A stretch of 64,000 nt of DNA from Peptococcaceae bacterium 1109 (GCA_001028815.1 LDJB01000001.1:577634-641633); one strand, 5' to 3'. Counted from the first letter of the stretch, positions 53,155 to 62,923 are shown. Made by a program: numbers and translations. Notes: a model not told the origin generated them from the letters alone.

Positions 53155-54666
53155 CTACCGCTTCAAATTCACCAGTTCCTGGAGCATTTCATCGGACGAT
53201 GTAATGACCCGTGAATTGGCCTGGAATCCCCGTTGAGTAATGATCAGGTCCGTGAACTCTTCGCTCAAGTCCACGTTGGACATCTCCAGGGAACTTGGTG
53301 AGATGCTGCCGTACCCAGGCAGGCCCGCCGCACCAATCTGTGGATTGCCCGAGTTGGCCGATTCCACAAACATGGTTGAACCAACCCGCTCCAGGCCCCC
53401 CGTGTTGGCAAACCGAGCCAATGCGATCTGCCCGAGGTTGCGGGTAAGCCCGTTGGAGAAGCTGCCCACAATGCGGCCGTTTTGGTCAATGGAGAAGCTT
53501 TCCAAAGTACCGTTGGCATAGCCGTTCTGATGCAGGAACCGGGCGGTCATTGTGTCAGCAAACTGGGTAAAGGAGCTGAAATCAAGCTCAATAGCCATGG
53601 GATCTGCCAGCTCCGGGTTGAGGCTGATGGCCATGCTCCCATCGGGAGCGTTAGAGACTGCTCGGTTAAAACTGCCGTCTGCGTTGAAGTAGATGCTGCC
53701 CTGTTCTGCCAGTGCGAGGTTTCCCACAAGCTTGATTTGGGTACTATCCCCTGCGGCCCGCACGGTGAAGCCTTCGGTCAGGGCAGTCTCAAACTCAATA
53801 CTCTGGTTCGTGTCTTGGCCGCTAGGATCGACTAAGGTCCACAGACGGCCTTCGGTGCTGCGGGCGATGATCTTAGTATTGTCATCCACATCGACTAACT
53901 GAAAGCCGCCGGCACCGTCATCAACGACGACGTATTCCCGGTTCATTTCTACAGCCAGGTCTTCGCTGCGGGAGAATTGGCTGCTTTCCAGCACCCACTC
54001 GGCCCGCCAATCCCATTGGTTTGAGCCAGGCACCCGGTCAATAATCACGTTGATCGTATGCTCTTTGCCCCGGGAGTCGAAAACCTGTACAGATCGGGAA
54101 ATGGACTCAGGATCGCTGTACCGCACGTCCAAGTTTCCGGCGAAGCTCACTCTAGTTGTTGCCCGTGGGCGGATTGTCTCAGACGTGGAGATATGCAGCG
54201 TTTGAATAGGGGCGTTGAGGTCAATTTTGCCATCCATATCCGCCTTATAGCCCAGTACCCGGGCACCGGTAATCAGAGACACTAAGTTGCCATCTGTGCC
54301 GTTGTCCAGTCCGAAGGCGCCTGCCCGGGTGTAAACCCGCTGATCTCCTTGGGCAAGGACGAAGAATCCATCTCCCTCAATGGCCAGGTCGGTGATGTAA
54401 CCTGTGGCCTGTGTATTTCCCTGGGTGTGCCTCACATCAATGGAGCCTAAGGTAACCCCCAGCCCAATTTGCTGAGGATTGGTGCCTCCACGAGTGTCAG
54501 TGGGAGCTGTGGCCCCAGAAAGCTGTTGGTAAAGCATGTCTTTAAAGGTGACCCGTGCAGCTTTGTAGCCCACGGTATTGACATTTGCGATATTGTTGCC
54601 GATTACGTCCATTCGGGTCTGGTGTGTTTTCAGCCCTGAGACGCCGGCAAACATCGAACGCATCAT
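53155..54666 (-). CDS. flgE: Flagellar hook protein FlgE
   Basis: 503 residues. Axial-family N-terminus (MFAGVSGLKTHQTRMDVIGN then NIANVNTVGYKAARVTFKDM), central variable D1-D2 domains, and C-terminal LEMSNVDLSEEFTDLIITQR then GFQANSRVITSSDEMLQELV. These coiled-coil ends pack into the hook. It follows flgD and the TIGR02530 gene. Ninth-position GGAGG precedes the ATG at 54666. Confidence 0.95.
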   Translation of the reverse strand: MMRSMFAGVSGLKTHQTRMDVIGNNIANVNTVGYKAARVTFKDMLYQQLSGATAPTDTRGGTNPQQIGLGVTLGSIDVRHTQGNTQATGYITDLAIEGDGFFVLAQGDQRVYTRAGAFGLDNGTDGNLVSLITGARVLGYKADMDGKIDLNAPIQTLHISTSETIRPRATTRVSFAGNLDVRYSDPESISRSVQVFDSRGKEHTINVIIDRVPGSNQWDWRAEWVLESSQFSRSEDLAVEMNREYVVVDDGAGGFQLVDVDDNTKIIARSTEGRLWTLVDPSGQDTNQSIEFETALTEGFTVRAAGDSTQIKLVGNLALAEQGSIYFNADGSFNRAVSNAPDGSMAISLNPELADPMAIELDFSSFTQFADTMTARFLHQNGYANGTLESFSIDQNGRIVGSFSNGLTRNLGQIALARFANTGGLERVGSTMFVESANSGNPQIGAAGLPGYGSISPSSLEMSNVDLSEEFTDLIITQRGFQANSRVITSSDEMLQELVNLKR

Positions 54667-54685
54667 GTTCCCATTCCTCCTTCTA

Positions 54686-54737
54686 ATCCACGTCCGTCAT
54701 TCAGTGGATGAAGGGCCTCCCGAAAAGGTCCAGCCCT
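54686..54737 (-). repeat. Two small hairpins in the flgE leader
   Basis: In the 80-base gap before flgE, AGGGC/GCCCT (54737-54733 with 54716-54712) and ATCCAC/GTGGAT (54709-54704 with 54691-54686) can each fold. Neither is followed by a T-run. They may affect processing or translation of flgE; no known riboswitch is recognised. Confidence 0.35.
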
Positions 54738-54746
54738 CTGTAGTGC

Positions 54747-55151
54747 CTAGTTTACGATGGCACTGTCGATGTTGGTGAAGACGTTCTCTTTCATGGACTC
54801 ACTATCAACCGCGGTGATAACGGTCCGGTTCTTGACGCTCACGACGAAGGCCACATCCCCAAGGATCACAAGGGACTCCCTGCCTCCCTTTGCCTGCAGG
54901 CGGTCTACTGCCTGTTCCAAGGTGGCAATTTGGCCAGGGGTTAGCTTGATATCCCTCGCTGCCAAGCGCTTTTCAGCATGGGCGGAAAACTTGATGGTGC
55001 TTTGCTGGATCTCCTTTCGGAGTAGCGCAGCAAAATCTGGTGTACTTTCCTGAGTCGTTGGCCTTTGGGGGCTGCGCCTGACTTGCCCTGGCCTACTCGG
55101 CGGGGTGATTGGTAGGTTGTTTGGAATCTGAAAGCGCTCTGCCATCGTCAT
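54747..55151 (-). CDS. TIGR02530-type flagellar operon protein
   Basis: 134 residues of the small family found between flgD and flgE in many Bacillota. The hallmark is IKFSAHAEKRLAARDIKLTP (about 53-72), followed by VDRLQAKGGRESLVILGDVA and a C-terminal FVVSVKNRTVITAVD strand pair. Function unknown. The ATG at 55151 overlaps the flgD stop; an ATG at 55145 has better spacing to GGGGAG. Confidence 0.88.
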   Translation of the reverse strand: MTMAERFQIPNNLPITPPSRPGQVRRSPQRPTTQESTPDFAALLRKEIQQSTIKFSAHAEKRLAARDIKLTPGQIATLEQAVDRLQAKGGRESLVILGDVAFVVSVKNRTVITAVDSESMKENVFTNIDSAIVN

Positions 55152-55588
55152 TCTCCCCCCTTCAGGATTGACACGACTTCATCGAAGCCATAGAGCTTTC
55201 CATCTACGATGAGCTGCGGCCAACCGTCTTTAAACTGCACGCCTGTGACTTCCCCAAACAATTGCTCTCCGTTCGCGGTGCGGAGTTCCACCTGCTTGCC
55301 GATCATGCGAGTCGCCTCGCCTAAGGCGGTGAGCCTTTGCTGAGACATCATCAGCGCGACCATGTTAGTGTTAAGATTTTGCATTTGCTCCAAACTGCTG
55401 AACTGCGCAAGCTGGGCGATGAACTCTTGATCACTTAAGGGTTGGAACGGATCCTGGTACTTTAGCTGAGTGATGAGGAGGTTGAGGAACTGGTCCTTGC
55501 CAAGCTCATTTCGTCCGGCTGTCTGGGACTTGTTTTCTGTGGCTGCTTGCTGCACTGTGCCTACTGGATTGAAGTAGATGGCTATCAC
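55148..55588 (-). CDS. flgD: Flagellar hook capping protein FlgD
   Basis: 146 residues. The N-terminal FlgD region is clear (LGKDQFLNLLITQLKYQDPF then QPLSDQEFIAQLAQFSSLEQ, about 29-70) and a short C-terminal segment resembles the TIGR02530-linked form (GEVTGVQFKDGWPQLIVDGK). It caps the growing hook. The GTG at 55588 touches AGGAGG directly, so initiation may use another codon close by. Confidence 0.9.
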   Translation of the reverse strand: MIAIYFNPVGTVQQAATENKSQTAGRNELGKDQFLNLLITQLKYQDPFQPLSDQEFIAQLAQFSSLEQMQNLNTNMVALMMSQQRLTALGEATRMIGKQVELRTANGEQLFGEVTGVQFKDGWPQLIVDGKLYGFDEVVSILKGGE

Positions 55589-55596
55589 CCTCCTTT

Positions 55597-57288
55597 CTAT
55601 GCTTTCAGGTCAATCTGGCTCCATCCGTCCCGGCCGTAAGCCGTTACTGCAGTGCTGGAATCCACCGGGGTGCGTGCGCTTTTCCTGGGCCCACGCCAGT
55701 GCGGCCGTTCGCTGGGCTGGCGGTCCTGCCCTGGGCGTTCTTGGGTCCCTACATGGACAGCGAGCTCAGCAACGTTTGTGCCCAAATCTTGCAGGGCTGA
55801 CCGGAGTTCAGGGAGATGAGCCTCGATGATGCTCTTTACTGCTGCGGTTTCTGCTACAAACTCAGCGGACACCACACCATGTTCCACCGCAACTTTGATC
55901 TTCAACTCGCCAAGGTGCTCGGGCTTGAGCTGGATCCTGATTTCACTGCGTTCTCTCGAGAGCGATGCCTGCATCCGCTCGGCGATCTCCATCCCTGTAT
56001 CAGCTGCTTTTGTGAGGTCCAGTGGCTCGCTGGCTGAAGGCTGTGCCTTTGCTGTGGGTTTTAGCGTTTCTAGCCTTTGGGCTTCCTGGTTAGGCGGCGC
56101 TGCGGCATGAGGTGCCTCTCCTGCGGGCCTGCCCTCATCTACGGGTTGCTCAGAGACTGTACGCCTCTGGGGTGTGCTCTCTTTCGCTGTCACCACGGGA
56201 CGTTCCTCAGGTTCATGCTGGGCCGGGCTGAGCTCGAGCGGTTCGCCTTGCTCAGTCTCTGGTTCTAGTACTTCTGCGAATGCTGGTTCGGCCAGAGCTG
56301 CTAGTTCGGCTCCCTCTCCATGCTCTACTGCCCCTTCACCGGCATCATAGAGCCGCTGGAAACCTCTTGGCTCTGACTTCCTAGTGCTAATGCTCTCCAC
56401 TGTAAGCGCCAGCTCTTCCTGGAGGCCTGGCTCAACTAGCGGAGGCAGGGCTTGCTCGGGCTGGGTTCTGAGCTCTCTTGGGATGCCTCTCACAGGGAAT
56501 CGGTGTACCTCGCCCTTGGTCGGCACTCCCTTCAGCGGCCCCACTTCTTCCACAGGAAGAGCTGTTGGGAGCTTAACTTCCGCTTGTCCTAGGGGTTCTG
56601 GTAGTTCCACTGGAGCCTTCCCTAAGGTTTGCCGCATATCGCCCACGGGCCCCTCCGGTGCCGCAATTGGCTTCGCCGTCTCGTCTCTGGGGACGATCAT
56701 GAATCCGGGGAGAGTGCCATCTGGCGCTTCTCGTTGCCTTAACGGCCCGAAGTGTTGGGCCAGGTAGTTGTGGGATACAGGCTGCCTAAAGGCATGGACC
56801 AATGCATCGCGCTTTCCTGCAGGCATTTCTGGTTCGGCATCGCTTATCGGTGCATTTCTCGGCGTAGCTGCCGCTGCAGCCCCTTGGACATGGATGTCGT
56901 GAGCATGGCCTCCGAGGGATGCTGTTTCCCAGGGTAAAGGTTGTGGGCGGTTGTCTTTACGCCCTGGCCTCTCACCCTCTCTGGGGTGAACCTCTTGCTC
57001 CGGATTGGGGCCCAACTCTTCTTGCCTTGTTTCCTCTGGGAGAGTGTACTCTGGCCCCTCTAGTAGTGGGCCTTGTTCTCCTTCCATGTCTGGGGCAGAT
57101 GCCTCCATGGGGGAGCCTTCCCCATCATGTGCAACAAGGGGTCTATCCCCGAGGAACAGGCTGAGTAAGCTGTCAAAGGACTCGCCGTTTTCCCCTTGAG
57201 CAATGGGCCTGCCCTCTGCTGCAGTTGGCTTGGGGGCTGAGGCGAGCATGGTAGCAAGCAACATTCCTGACTGCACTAACTTCATCAC
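55597..57288 (-). CDS. fliK: Flagellar hook-length control protein FliK
   Basis: 563 residues. The first 430 are low-complexity and rich in Pro, Glu and Ala, as usual for FliK rulers. The conserved C-terminal domain is RSEIRIQLKPEHLGELKIKV then AVEHGVVSAEFVAETAAVKS (about 440-480), which switches FlhB specificity. A variable length and sequence in the N-terminal part are normal. It lies between the MotE-like gene and flgD. Confidence 0.9.
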   Translation of the reverse strand: MMKLVQSGMLLATMLASAPKPTAAEGRPIAQGENGESFDSLLSLFLGDRPLVAHDGEGSPMEASAPDMEGEQGPLLEGPEYTLPEETRQEELGPNPEQEVHPREGERPGRKDNRPQPLPWETASLGGHAHDIHVQGAAAAATPRNAPISDAEPEMPAGKRDALVHAFRQPVSHNYLAQHFGPLRQREAPDGTLPGFMIVPRDETAKPIAAPEGPVGDMRQTLGKAPVELPEPLGQAEVKLPTALPVEEVGPLKGVPTKGEVHRFPVRGIPRELRTQPEQALPPLVEPGLQEELALTVESISTRKSEPRGFQRLYDAGEGAVEHGEGAELAALAEPAFAEVLEPETEQGEPLELSPAQHEPEERPVVTAKESTPQRRTVSEQPVDEGRPAGEAPHAAAPPNQEAQRLETLKPTAKAQPSASEPLDLTKAADTGMEIAERMQASLSRERSEIRIQLKPEHLGELKIKVAVEHGVVSAEFVAETAAVKSIIEAHLPELRSALQDLGTNVAELAVHVGTQERPGQDRQPSERPHWRGPRKSARTPVDSSTAVTAYGRDGWSQIDLKA

Positions 57289-57317
57289 CTCCTTTCTCTG
57301 ATTCTTATGTTAACTGC

Positions 57318-57863
57318 TTAGAAGCTACCAAGCCGCCGGCTAAGGGAGGCGGCGCGCTCTGTGGGAAGGGATTCTAGGATGCGGGCAGCAGTGCGTACAT
57401 CCATCACAGCCAGTATCTCTAAGACTTCCCCTTCGTTCATCTTTTCGAGAATACGGGCAGCTTCCACAGTATCCATCTCAGTGTAGATTTCCGCGAGGTG
57501 CTGGACGTTTAGGCGCTCAGCTCGAGCTTGAGCAAGGGCTCGGGCCTGAGCTTCAAGATCAGCTTCCCGCCTGTCCAGGGCCTGGGACCTTTGTTCTAGT
57601 TCATCCGCGAGTGCTTCCAGGGCACGTTCCCGTTCCGCAAGGCCATTGCGGATATCTTCTAACTCACCCAACTGCTCCTTCTGCCAATCCTCCGCAGCTT
57701 TCCCAACTTCGTAAACCTCCACATGGGGCTTGAGCCAGTCGATGGAACGGGCCGCTCGAAGGGCCAAGGCTGGAGCGTCTATCACACCGGTAACGGCGAA
57801 CACCACAAAGGCAGTGACTATAGCTACTATGAGAAAAATCGAAACGAGCACCCACTTACCCAC
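57318..57863 (-). CDS. MotE/YlxF-like protein with MgtE_N domain
   Basis: 181 residues: N-terminal membrane helix (VLVSIFLIVAIVTAFVVFAV), long coiled coil (about 60-115, AERERALEALADELEQRSQA) and a C-terminal MgtE N-domain-like repeat (MDTVEAARILEKMNEGEVLE, then ILAVMDVRTAARILESLPTE). In B. subtilis the equivalent ylxF gene lies between fliJ and fliK. Homologues (MotE, FlbB) support stator or rod assembly. Confidence 0.85.
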   Translation of the reverse strand: MGKWVLVSIFLIVAIVTAFVVFAVTGVIDAPALALRAARSIDWLKPHVEVYEVGKAAEDWQKEQLGELEDIRNGLAERERALEALADELEQRSQALDRREADLEAQARALAQARAERLNVQHLAEIYTEMDTVEAARILEKMNEGEVLEILAVMDVRTAARILESLPTERAASLSRRLGSF

Positions 57864-57873
57864 GTTGTACCTC

Positions 57874-58293
57874 CTACGCTCTTACCCTGGAGCCCATCTC
57901 GTCGAGGGATTTTTGCTCCGCTCGCTGTTGTTCCAGGCGATACTCATCGTAACGTTTCTCCCGCAGGTTTTCCAGGACCTCCCTGCGCTGCCTGGCAGCA
58001 AGCCATTGGGCCTTGGCTTGGGTCAGCTTCTCCTGGCGGTCCGAGACAACTTGCCTCTGCCGGTCAATGCGGCCATCCAAGCGCTCCAGATACTTATACA
58101 TAGCCGCTCTGAGCTGCACATCAGGTTGGGAATGCCCGAATGCCACAACATCCTGGCGCTGTACCTGGAGGCTCTGCAAGTGCTCCTCCGCTTCGCGCAG
58201 TTCCTGCTGCCGATGAAGGAGTCTGTGCCGGGTTTGATCTTCTTCCAATCTGCGGACCCTAAGTACCTTTTCTAGGCGAAACTTGAACTTCAT
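57874..58293 (-). CDS. fliJ: Flagellar export protein FliJ
   Basis: 139 residues forming one long coiled coil (KFKFRLEKVLRVRRLEEDQT onward), rich in Arg, Glu and Gln. FliJ is the central stalk of the FliI ATPase and a chaperone escort. It overlaps fliI by four bases, a standard order. Confidence 0.9.
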   Translation of the reverse strand: MKFKFRLEKVLRVRRLEEDQTRHRLLHRQQELREAEEHLQSLQVQRQDVVAFGHSQPDVQLRAAMYKYLERLDGRIDRQRQVVSDRQEKLTQAKAQWLAARQRREVLENLREKRYDEYRLEQQRAEQKSLDEMGSRVRA

Positions 58294-59636
58294 CTGTTAC
58301 CATCCTCGCCGGGAGGCTGGAGAACCAGCTTCAACTGTTGGTATGTGGAATTCCAATCGGCCTTTTCCATCGTTTCCTGCTGGAGATAACTGCGAAAACC
58401 ATCGATCAGTTTGATCGCGAGGTCGATCCGAGGGTTACTCCCGTGGGCATAGGCACCGATGTTGATCAGGTCCTCTGCATCCTTATAGACGGCTAGGAGA
58501 GAACGGAACTTCCCTGCTAGCTGAAGGTGTTCTGGCCCGACCACTTCCGTCATTAACCGGCTTACGCTGGCTAAGACATCGATGGCAGGGTAATGCTGCT
58601 GCTCCGCGAGATCTCGGGAGAGGACAATGTGCCCATCGAGGATACCGCGGACCGTGTCGGCCACCGGCTCGTTCATGTCATCTCCTTCCACAAGCACCGT
58701 GTAAAAAGCAGTGATGGTGCCCCTGGATCCTGGCCCGCTGCGCTCCAAGAGCCGGGGCAGAGTGGCGAATACCGAGGGTGTATAACCCCGGGTGGCAGGT
58801 GGCTCCCCAATGGCCAGCCCTACTTCCCGCTGGGCGATGGCAAACCGGGTAACCGAATCCATCATGAACAGTACATCTGCCCCCTGATCTCGGAAGTATT
58901 CTGCAATGGTCGAGGCAACCATGGCACCTTTGATACGGATTAGGGCAGGTTGATCGGAGGTGGCTACCACCACCACAGAACGGCGCAGTCCTTCGGGGCC
59001 TAGGTCTCGCTCGAGGAATTCTCGCACTTCCCTCCCCCGCTCCCCCACTAAGGCAATGACGTTCACATCTGCTTTGGTGTTCCGGGCCATCATGCCTAAC
59101 AGGGTGCTCTTGCCCACGCCGCTTCCAGCAAAAATGCCGATCCGCTGGCCTTTGCCGCAGGTTAACAGGCCGTCAATGGCCCGTACGCCTAGTTCCAGCG
59201 GTTCACTGATGCGCTGCCTCTCCAAGGGGGATGGGATGCTGCCATCGATGGAGTAGAATCCTTCCGCCAGTGGGGGAGCTCCTCCATCCATGGGCTGGCC
59301 TAGGCCGTCCAGGATTCTCCCTAGAAGGCCTGGCCCAACCCCAACCATGAGGGGCCGGCCCGTTCCTGTGACAAGGCTCCCTGGCCCAATCCCAGAAAGC
59401 TCCCCAAGGGGCATCAACAGTACTCGGTCTTCCCTAAAGCCCACTACTTCGCAGGGAATCGCCTCCCCTTCCCTGGGGGTCACCCAGCACAAGTCGCCGA
59501 TGTTCGCAGTGGGCCCATTTGACTCCAGGGTAAGGCCTATGATCTGGGTAATCCTGCCTAAGTGGACATAGTCGTCGAAACCTGTAATACGGCTCGCGTA
59601 ATAGCTTACTCTGGGGGAAAGGGCATTATTGGCCAT
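58290..59636 (-). CDS. fliI: Flagellar export ATPase FliI
   Basis: 448 residues, related to the F1 beta subunit. Walker A GIFAGSGVGKSTLLG (about 168-182), Walker B VLFMMDSVTRFA (about 254-265) and the export-ATPase GEPPATRGYTPSVFA segment (about 277-291). Energises export with FliH and FliJ. Overlaps fliH by 11 bases and fliJ by four. Confidence 0.96.
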   Translation of the reverse strand: MANNALSPRVSYYASRITGFDDYVHLGRITQIIGLTLESNGPTANIGDLCWVTPREGEAIPCEVVGFREDRVLLMPLGELSGIGPGSLVTGTGRPLMVGVGPGLLGRILDGLGQPMDGGAPPLAEGFYSIDGSIPSPLERQRISEPLELGVRAIDGLLTCGKGQRIGIFAGSGVGKSTLLGMMARNTKADVNVIALVGERGREVREFLERDLGPEGLRRSVVVVATSDQPALIRIKGAMVASTIAEYFRDQGADVLFMMDSVTRFAIAQREVGLAIGEPPATRGYTPSVFATLPRLLERSGPGSRGTITAFYTVLVEGDDMNEPVADTVRGILDGHIVLSRDLAEQQHYPAIDVLASVSRLMTEVVGPEHLQLAGKFRSLLAVYKDAEDLINIGAYAHGSNPRIDLAIKLIDGFRSYLQQETMEKADWNSTYQQLKLVLQPPGEDGNR

Positions 59637-60390
59637 CGTATATCACTTCCAGGAGATGTTCAGCGAGCTTACCCAGACGTTTTTCCAGACTAGCATCGAC
59701 GGTACCGCTCTCTGTTTCGATGACACAGTCCCCTGGCTTCAGCGTTGGATCAGGCCGTAACGAAAGGCGCTCCACTCTCGCTCCACCGAGCCTGAGTTCC
59801 TGGTCTTTGAGGGCTTCATACTCTACTGGACTAAGGCGGACAATGCATTCGTCCACTGTGCCCAGCTTCTGGCATGCCTCTTCAATTACTGGCTTGAGCC
59901 AAGCAGGGTCATCCTTGATAGTATTCCTCACTATCTTTTCGGCAAGAATGAGGCTCAACTTTAGGAAATCCTCTTCTAGCTTGGCCAAGGCATTGGCCCG
60001 ATCCGCTGCGGCTTTGTCCACGAAGTCTCGGAGTAAGTTCAAAAGACGCGCTGCTTCCTGATCAGCGCGTGCCTTCCCTTCCGCCAAACCTGCCTTATAA
60101 CCTTCTTCATACCCTTCCAAAGCTGCATGCTGCCGCAGCTCCTCTGCGTCTAGCAGCGACTGGGAGCGGAGGGCCTCCCCTTCCTCTTCTGCAGCCTTGA
60201 CGATGGCCTCTGCCTTGGCCTTCGCCTGGGAGATGAGATCCGATGCCTCCAAGATCGTCCCTTCCTGGGCTACTGCTTGAAAGCTTGGTTCCTTGCTTGA
60301 GGACTCAAGATCCACCACCGGGCGGATAACCTCGGAAGCTTCCTCCGGGACAAGCACCTTCAGATCAGCGGCCTTGATGATCTTACACAA
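59626..60390 (-). CDS. fliH: Flagellar export regulator FliH
   Basis: 254 residues. A glycine/alanine-poor coiled coil in the middle (AKAKAEAIVKAAEEEGEALR, about 55-74) and a V-type-ATPase subunit-E-like C-terminal domain (LSLILAEKIVRNTIKDDPAW, about 150-169). FliH is the peripheral stator of FliI. TTG start at 60390 with GAGG nine bases before it, overlapping fliG by eight bases. Confidence 0.9.
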   Translation of the reverse strand: MCKIIKAADLKVLVPEEASEVIRPVVDLESSSKEPSFQAVAQEGTILEASDLISQAKAKAEAIVKAAEEEGEALRSQSLLDAEELRQHAALEGYEEGYKAGLAEGKARADQEAARLLNLLRDFVDKAAADRANALAKLEEDFLKLSLILAEKIVRNTIKDDPAWLKPVIEEACQKLGTVDECIVRLSPVEYEALKDQELRLGGARVERLSLRPDPTLKPGDCVIETESGTVDASLEKRLGKLAEHLLEVIYDGQ

Positions 60391-61384
60391 CTATCTCATC
60401 CTCCCCACCACGGGAGATAATGATCTCTCCCGCCTCCTCTAAGCGGCGAATGGTCGAGACAATCTTCTGTTGGGCTTCTTCAATATCCCGAAGGCGCACA
60501 GGGCCCATAAACTCGATATCTTCTTTGAGCATATCTGCTGCCCGCTTTGACATGTTCTTGTAGATTCGGCCGGCCACCTCTTCGCTCGCGGTTTTCAGAG
60601 CCAAAGCCAGATCCCGCGTGTCAATTTCACGGAGCACCTTTTGAATGGCCCTGTCATCTAAAGTGATGATATCCTCAAAGACGAACATCCGTTTCAGGAT
60701 GGCCTCTGCCAGTTCAGGATCATCTTCTTCTAAAGCATCCAGGATTGTCTTTTCCGTGGTCCGGTCAACCAGAGAGAGGATTTCCACGGCGGAGTCAATC
60801 CCGCCGGCCATGGTATAGTCCTCAATTGCGAATGCAGACAGCCGCTGCTCTAAGGTGTCTTCGATTTCTTTCAAGATCTCAGGAGTGGTCCGATCGAGCA
60901 TGGCAATGCGCTTGGCCACATCTACCTGAGTCTCAGGGGGCAGCGCGGAAAGAATCATGCCTGCCTGTTCAGGATTGAGGTAGGCTAGGATCAAGGCGAT
61001 AGTCTGGGGATGTTCATTTTGAATGAAGTTGAGCAGCTGATTGGGGTCAGTCTTGCGCGCGAAGCTGAAGGGGCGGGCCTTCAGCGTGGAGACTAGCCGG
61101 GCGAGAATGGCTTCGGCCCTGGCTGCCCCGAGGGCTTTCTCCAACAGCTCTCGGGCATAGTCAATGCCCCCCTGCTCCACATATTCCCGGGCAATGTACA
61201 TATCGTAGAACTCGCTGAATACCTCATCCCGAATGCCTGAACGGATGTTGCCCGTGTTAGCAATTTCTCTAGTTAGAATCTCGATCTCCTCATCCCGGAG
61301 GTGACGGTATATTTGAGCCGAGAGCTCAGGGCCGAGGGATACTAACAACACCGCTGCCTTCTGTTTGCCGTCCATTTCCACCAT
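60383..61384 (-). CDS. fliG: Flagellar motor switch protein FliG
   Basis: 333 residues. All three domains are visible, including the EHPQTIALILAYLNPEQAG segment (about 115-133) and the charged C-terminal torque helix (LDDRAIQKVLREIDTRDLAL, about 242-261). It couples stator and rotor. The ATG at 61384 (MVEMDGKQKAAVLL) has GGGGGAG upstream; the longer frame has no homology. Confidence 0.95.
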   Translation of the reverse strand: MVEMDGKQKAAVLLVSLGPELSAQIYRHLRDEEIEILTREIANTGNIRSGIRDEVFSEFYDMYIAREYVEQGGIDYARELLEKALGAARAEAILARLVSTLKARPFSFARKTDPNQLLNFIQNEHPQTIALILAYLNPEQAGMILSALPPETQVDVAKRIAMLDRTTPEILKEIEDTLEQRLSAFAIEDYTMAGGIDSAVEILSLVDRTTEKTILDALEEDDPELAEAILKRMFVFEDIITLDDRAIQKVLREIDTRDLALALKTASEEVAGRIYKNMSKRAADMLKEDIEFMGPVRLRDIEEAQQKIVSTIRRLEEAGEIIISRGGEDEIVV

Positions 61385-61395
61385 CTCGCTCCCCC

Positions 61396-62919
61396 TTACT
61401 CTTCCGCCAGCCAAGTTCTGATAAGCTGCGCAACATCCCTAGGCTTTTCTTGGGCGATGTTAGCCACTTTATTGCGGAGCTCTCGCAGCTCTTTATCGGC
61501 TTCGGATAGTTCTGGGGCCAGTTCATCCCCTACAGTAATATCTAACCCTGCTGCTGCAGGAGCCAGGACAGCCTCTTCTTTCCGCCGGGGGCTGCGCCGG
61601 ATGAGCGCCACAACCAGCACTAACAGCAAGATGGCACCAAGTATGATGTACGGCAGGTAATCAGGAGACTCCACGTACTGAACGATCGGCCCATCAGCCC
61701 ACATCTCGCTCGTTTCAAAGGGGATTGCATCCACATAGATGCTGTCACCGCGGCTAGGCTGAAGGCCGATGGCACGGGTGATTGATTGTTCAACTGAAGC
61801 TAATTGGTTGGGGCTGTACTGCCCGTTCAGCCAGACTGCCACGCTTAAGTGGGATACTTTGCCTGGCGATGCAGTGAAATGGCTCTCAGTCCTGTTGAGT
61901 TCGTAATTAACAACTGCTTCGTTCCGTGAATATTCTGAGCTTGTCCCATCAGCACCTACATAGCCGGGGATGTTGGAATCTACCCCTGGTACTCCTCCCC
62001 CGAGGCTGGTCCCAGAATACTGCTCCGTAATTGTCTCTTGGCTGCGAACCAGGCCGCCATCGCGGGTGATGGGGGTGAATGTCTCGCTGTACACCTGATG
62101 GGAGTCAAAATCTAGGGTAGCACTTACCCGCGCGACTACATTGCCATACCCATAGATTCGCTCAAGCATGGCTACGATGTTATCTTCTAGCTGTTTCTCG
62201 TAAGCCCGCTCCAGCTCAAACCGGGCAGCAAACGCCTCACCGTTAAGCTGCTGAGGATCGGGGCTGCTCAACACATTGCCTCGACTGTCTACGATGGTCA
62301 CATTATCGCTGGTGAGCCCCTCGACGCTGGCAGCAACTAGGTTGGCGATGGCCCTAACCTGGGAGCTGGTGAGGGTGTTCCCTGGCCGTAGGTGCAGAAG
62401 TACTGAGGCACTCGCGGGCCGGGACTCCCTGATAAACAGCGAACGCTGGGGTAGGACGATATGTATGCGGGCATCCTGTACTGCGTTAATCTGGCGAATG
62501 GTGCGGGTTAGTTCCCCTTGCAGTGCCCACTGGTAGCGCAGTTGGCGGTCAGCTTCTGTCTCACCGATGCGGGTGCTGTTAAAAATCTCAAAGCCAACCA
62601 CCCCTCCTGCAGGAAGCCCCCCGGAAGCCAGGGCGATCCTAGTCTCCAGGACTTGATCAGCAGGAACCAGCACAGCGGTTCCGTTTTCGGCCAACTGATA
62701 TGGGGTGCCCCGCTCCTGGAGGGCTGTCACCACAGCCGCGGCATCCTCCGGCTGAAGGTTCGCAAAGAGAACCTCATAATCCACATTGGAAAACAATGTA
62801 ATAAAGACCAATAAGGCAAAAACACCGAGAACAAGAGTAATCGCCCCTATCTGCATGGGCCTTGACAGCTTGCCCCAGGTGTCTCTGAGAGATGAGAGAA
62901 CTGTGCTCATAGTCACCAC
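61396..62919 (-). CDS. fliF: Flagellar MS-ring protein FliF
   Basis: 507 residues. Two membrane helices (IGAITLVLGVFALLVFITLF near 25-44; YIILGAILLLVLVVALI near 427-443) flank the ring-building motifs and a long periplasmic domain; the C-terminal tail that binds FliG is present (PRDVAQLIRTWLAEE). First platform of the basal body. It precedes fliG. Confidence 0.95.
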   Translation of the reverse strand: MVTMSTVLSSLRDTWGKLSRPMQIGAITLVLGVFALLVFITLFSNVDYEVLFANLQPEDAAAVVTALQERGTPYQLAENGTAVLVPADQVLETRIALASGGLPAGGVVGFEIFNSTRIGETEADRQLRYQWALQGELTRTIRQINAVQDARIHIVLPQRSLFIRESRPASASVLLHLRPGNTLTSSQVRAIANLVAASVEGLTSDNVTIVDSRGNVLSSPDPQQLNGEAFAARFELERAYEKQLEDNIVAMLERIYGYGNVVARVSATLDFDSHQVYSETFTPITRDGGLVRSQETITEQYSGTSLGGGVPGVDSNIPGYVGADGTSSEYSRNEAVVNYELNRTESHFTASPGKVSHLSVAVWLNGQYSPNQLASVEQSITRAIGLQPSRGDSIYVDAIPFETSEMWADGPIVQYVESPDYLPYIILGAILLLVLVVALIRRSPRRKEEAVLAPAAAGLDITVGDELAPELSEADKELRELRNKVANIAQEKPRDVAQLIRTWLAEE

Positions 62920-62923
62920 CTAG

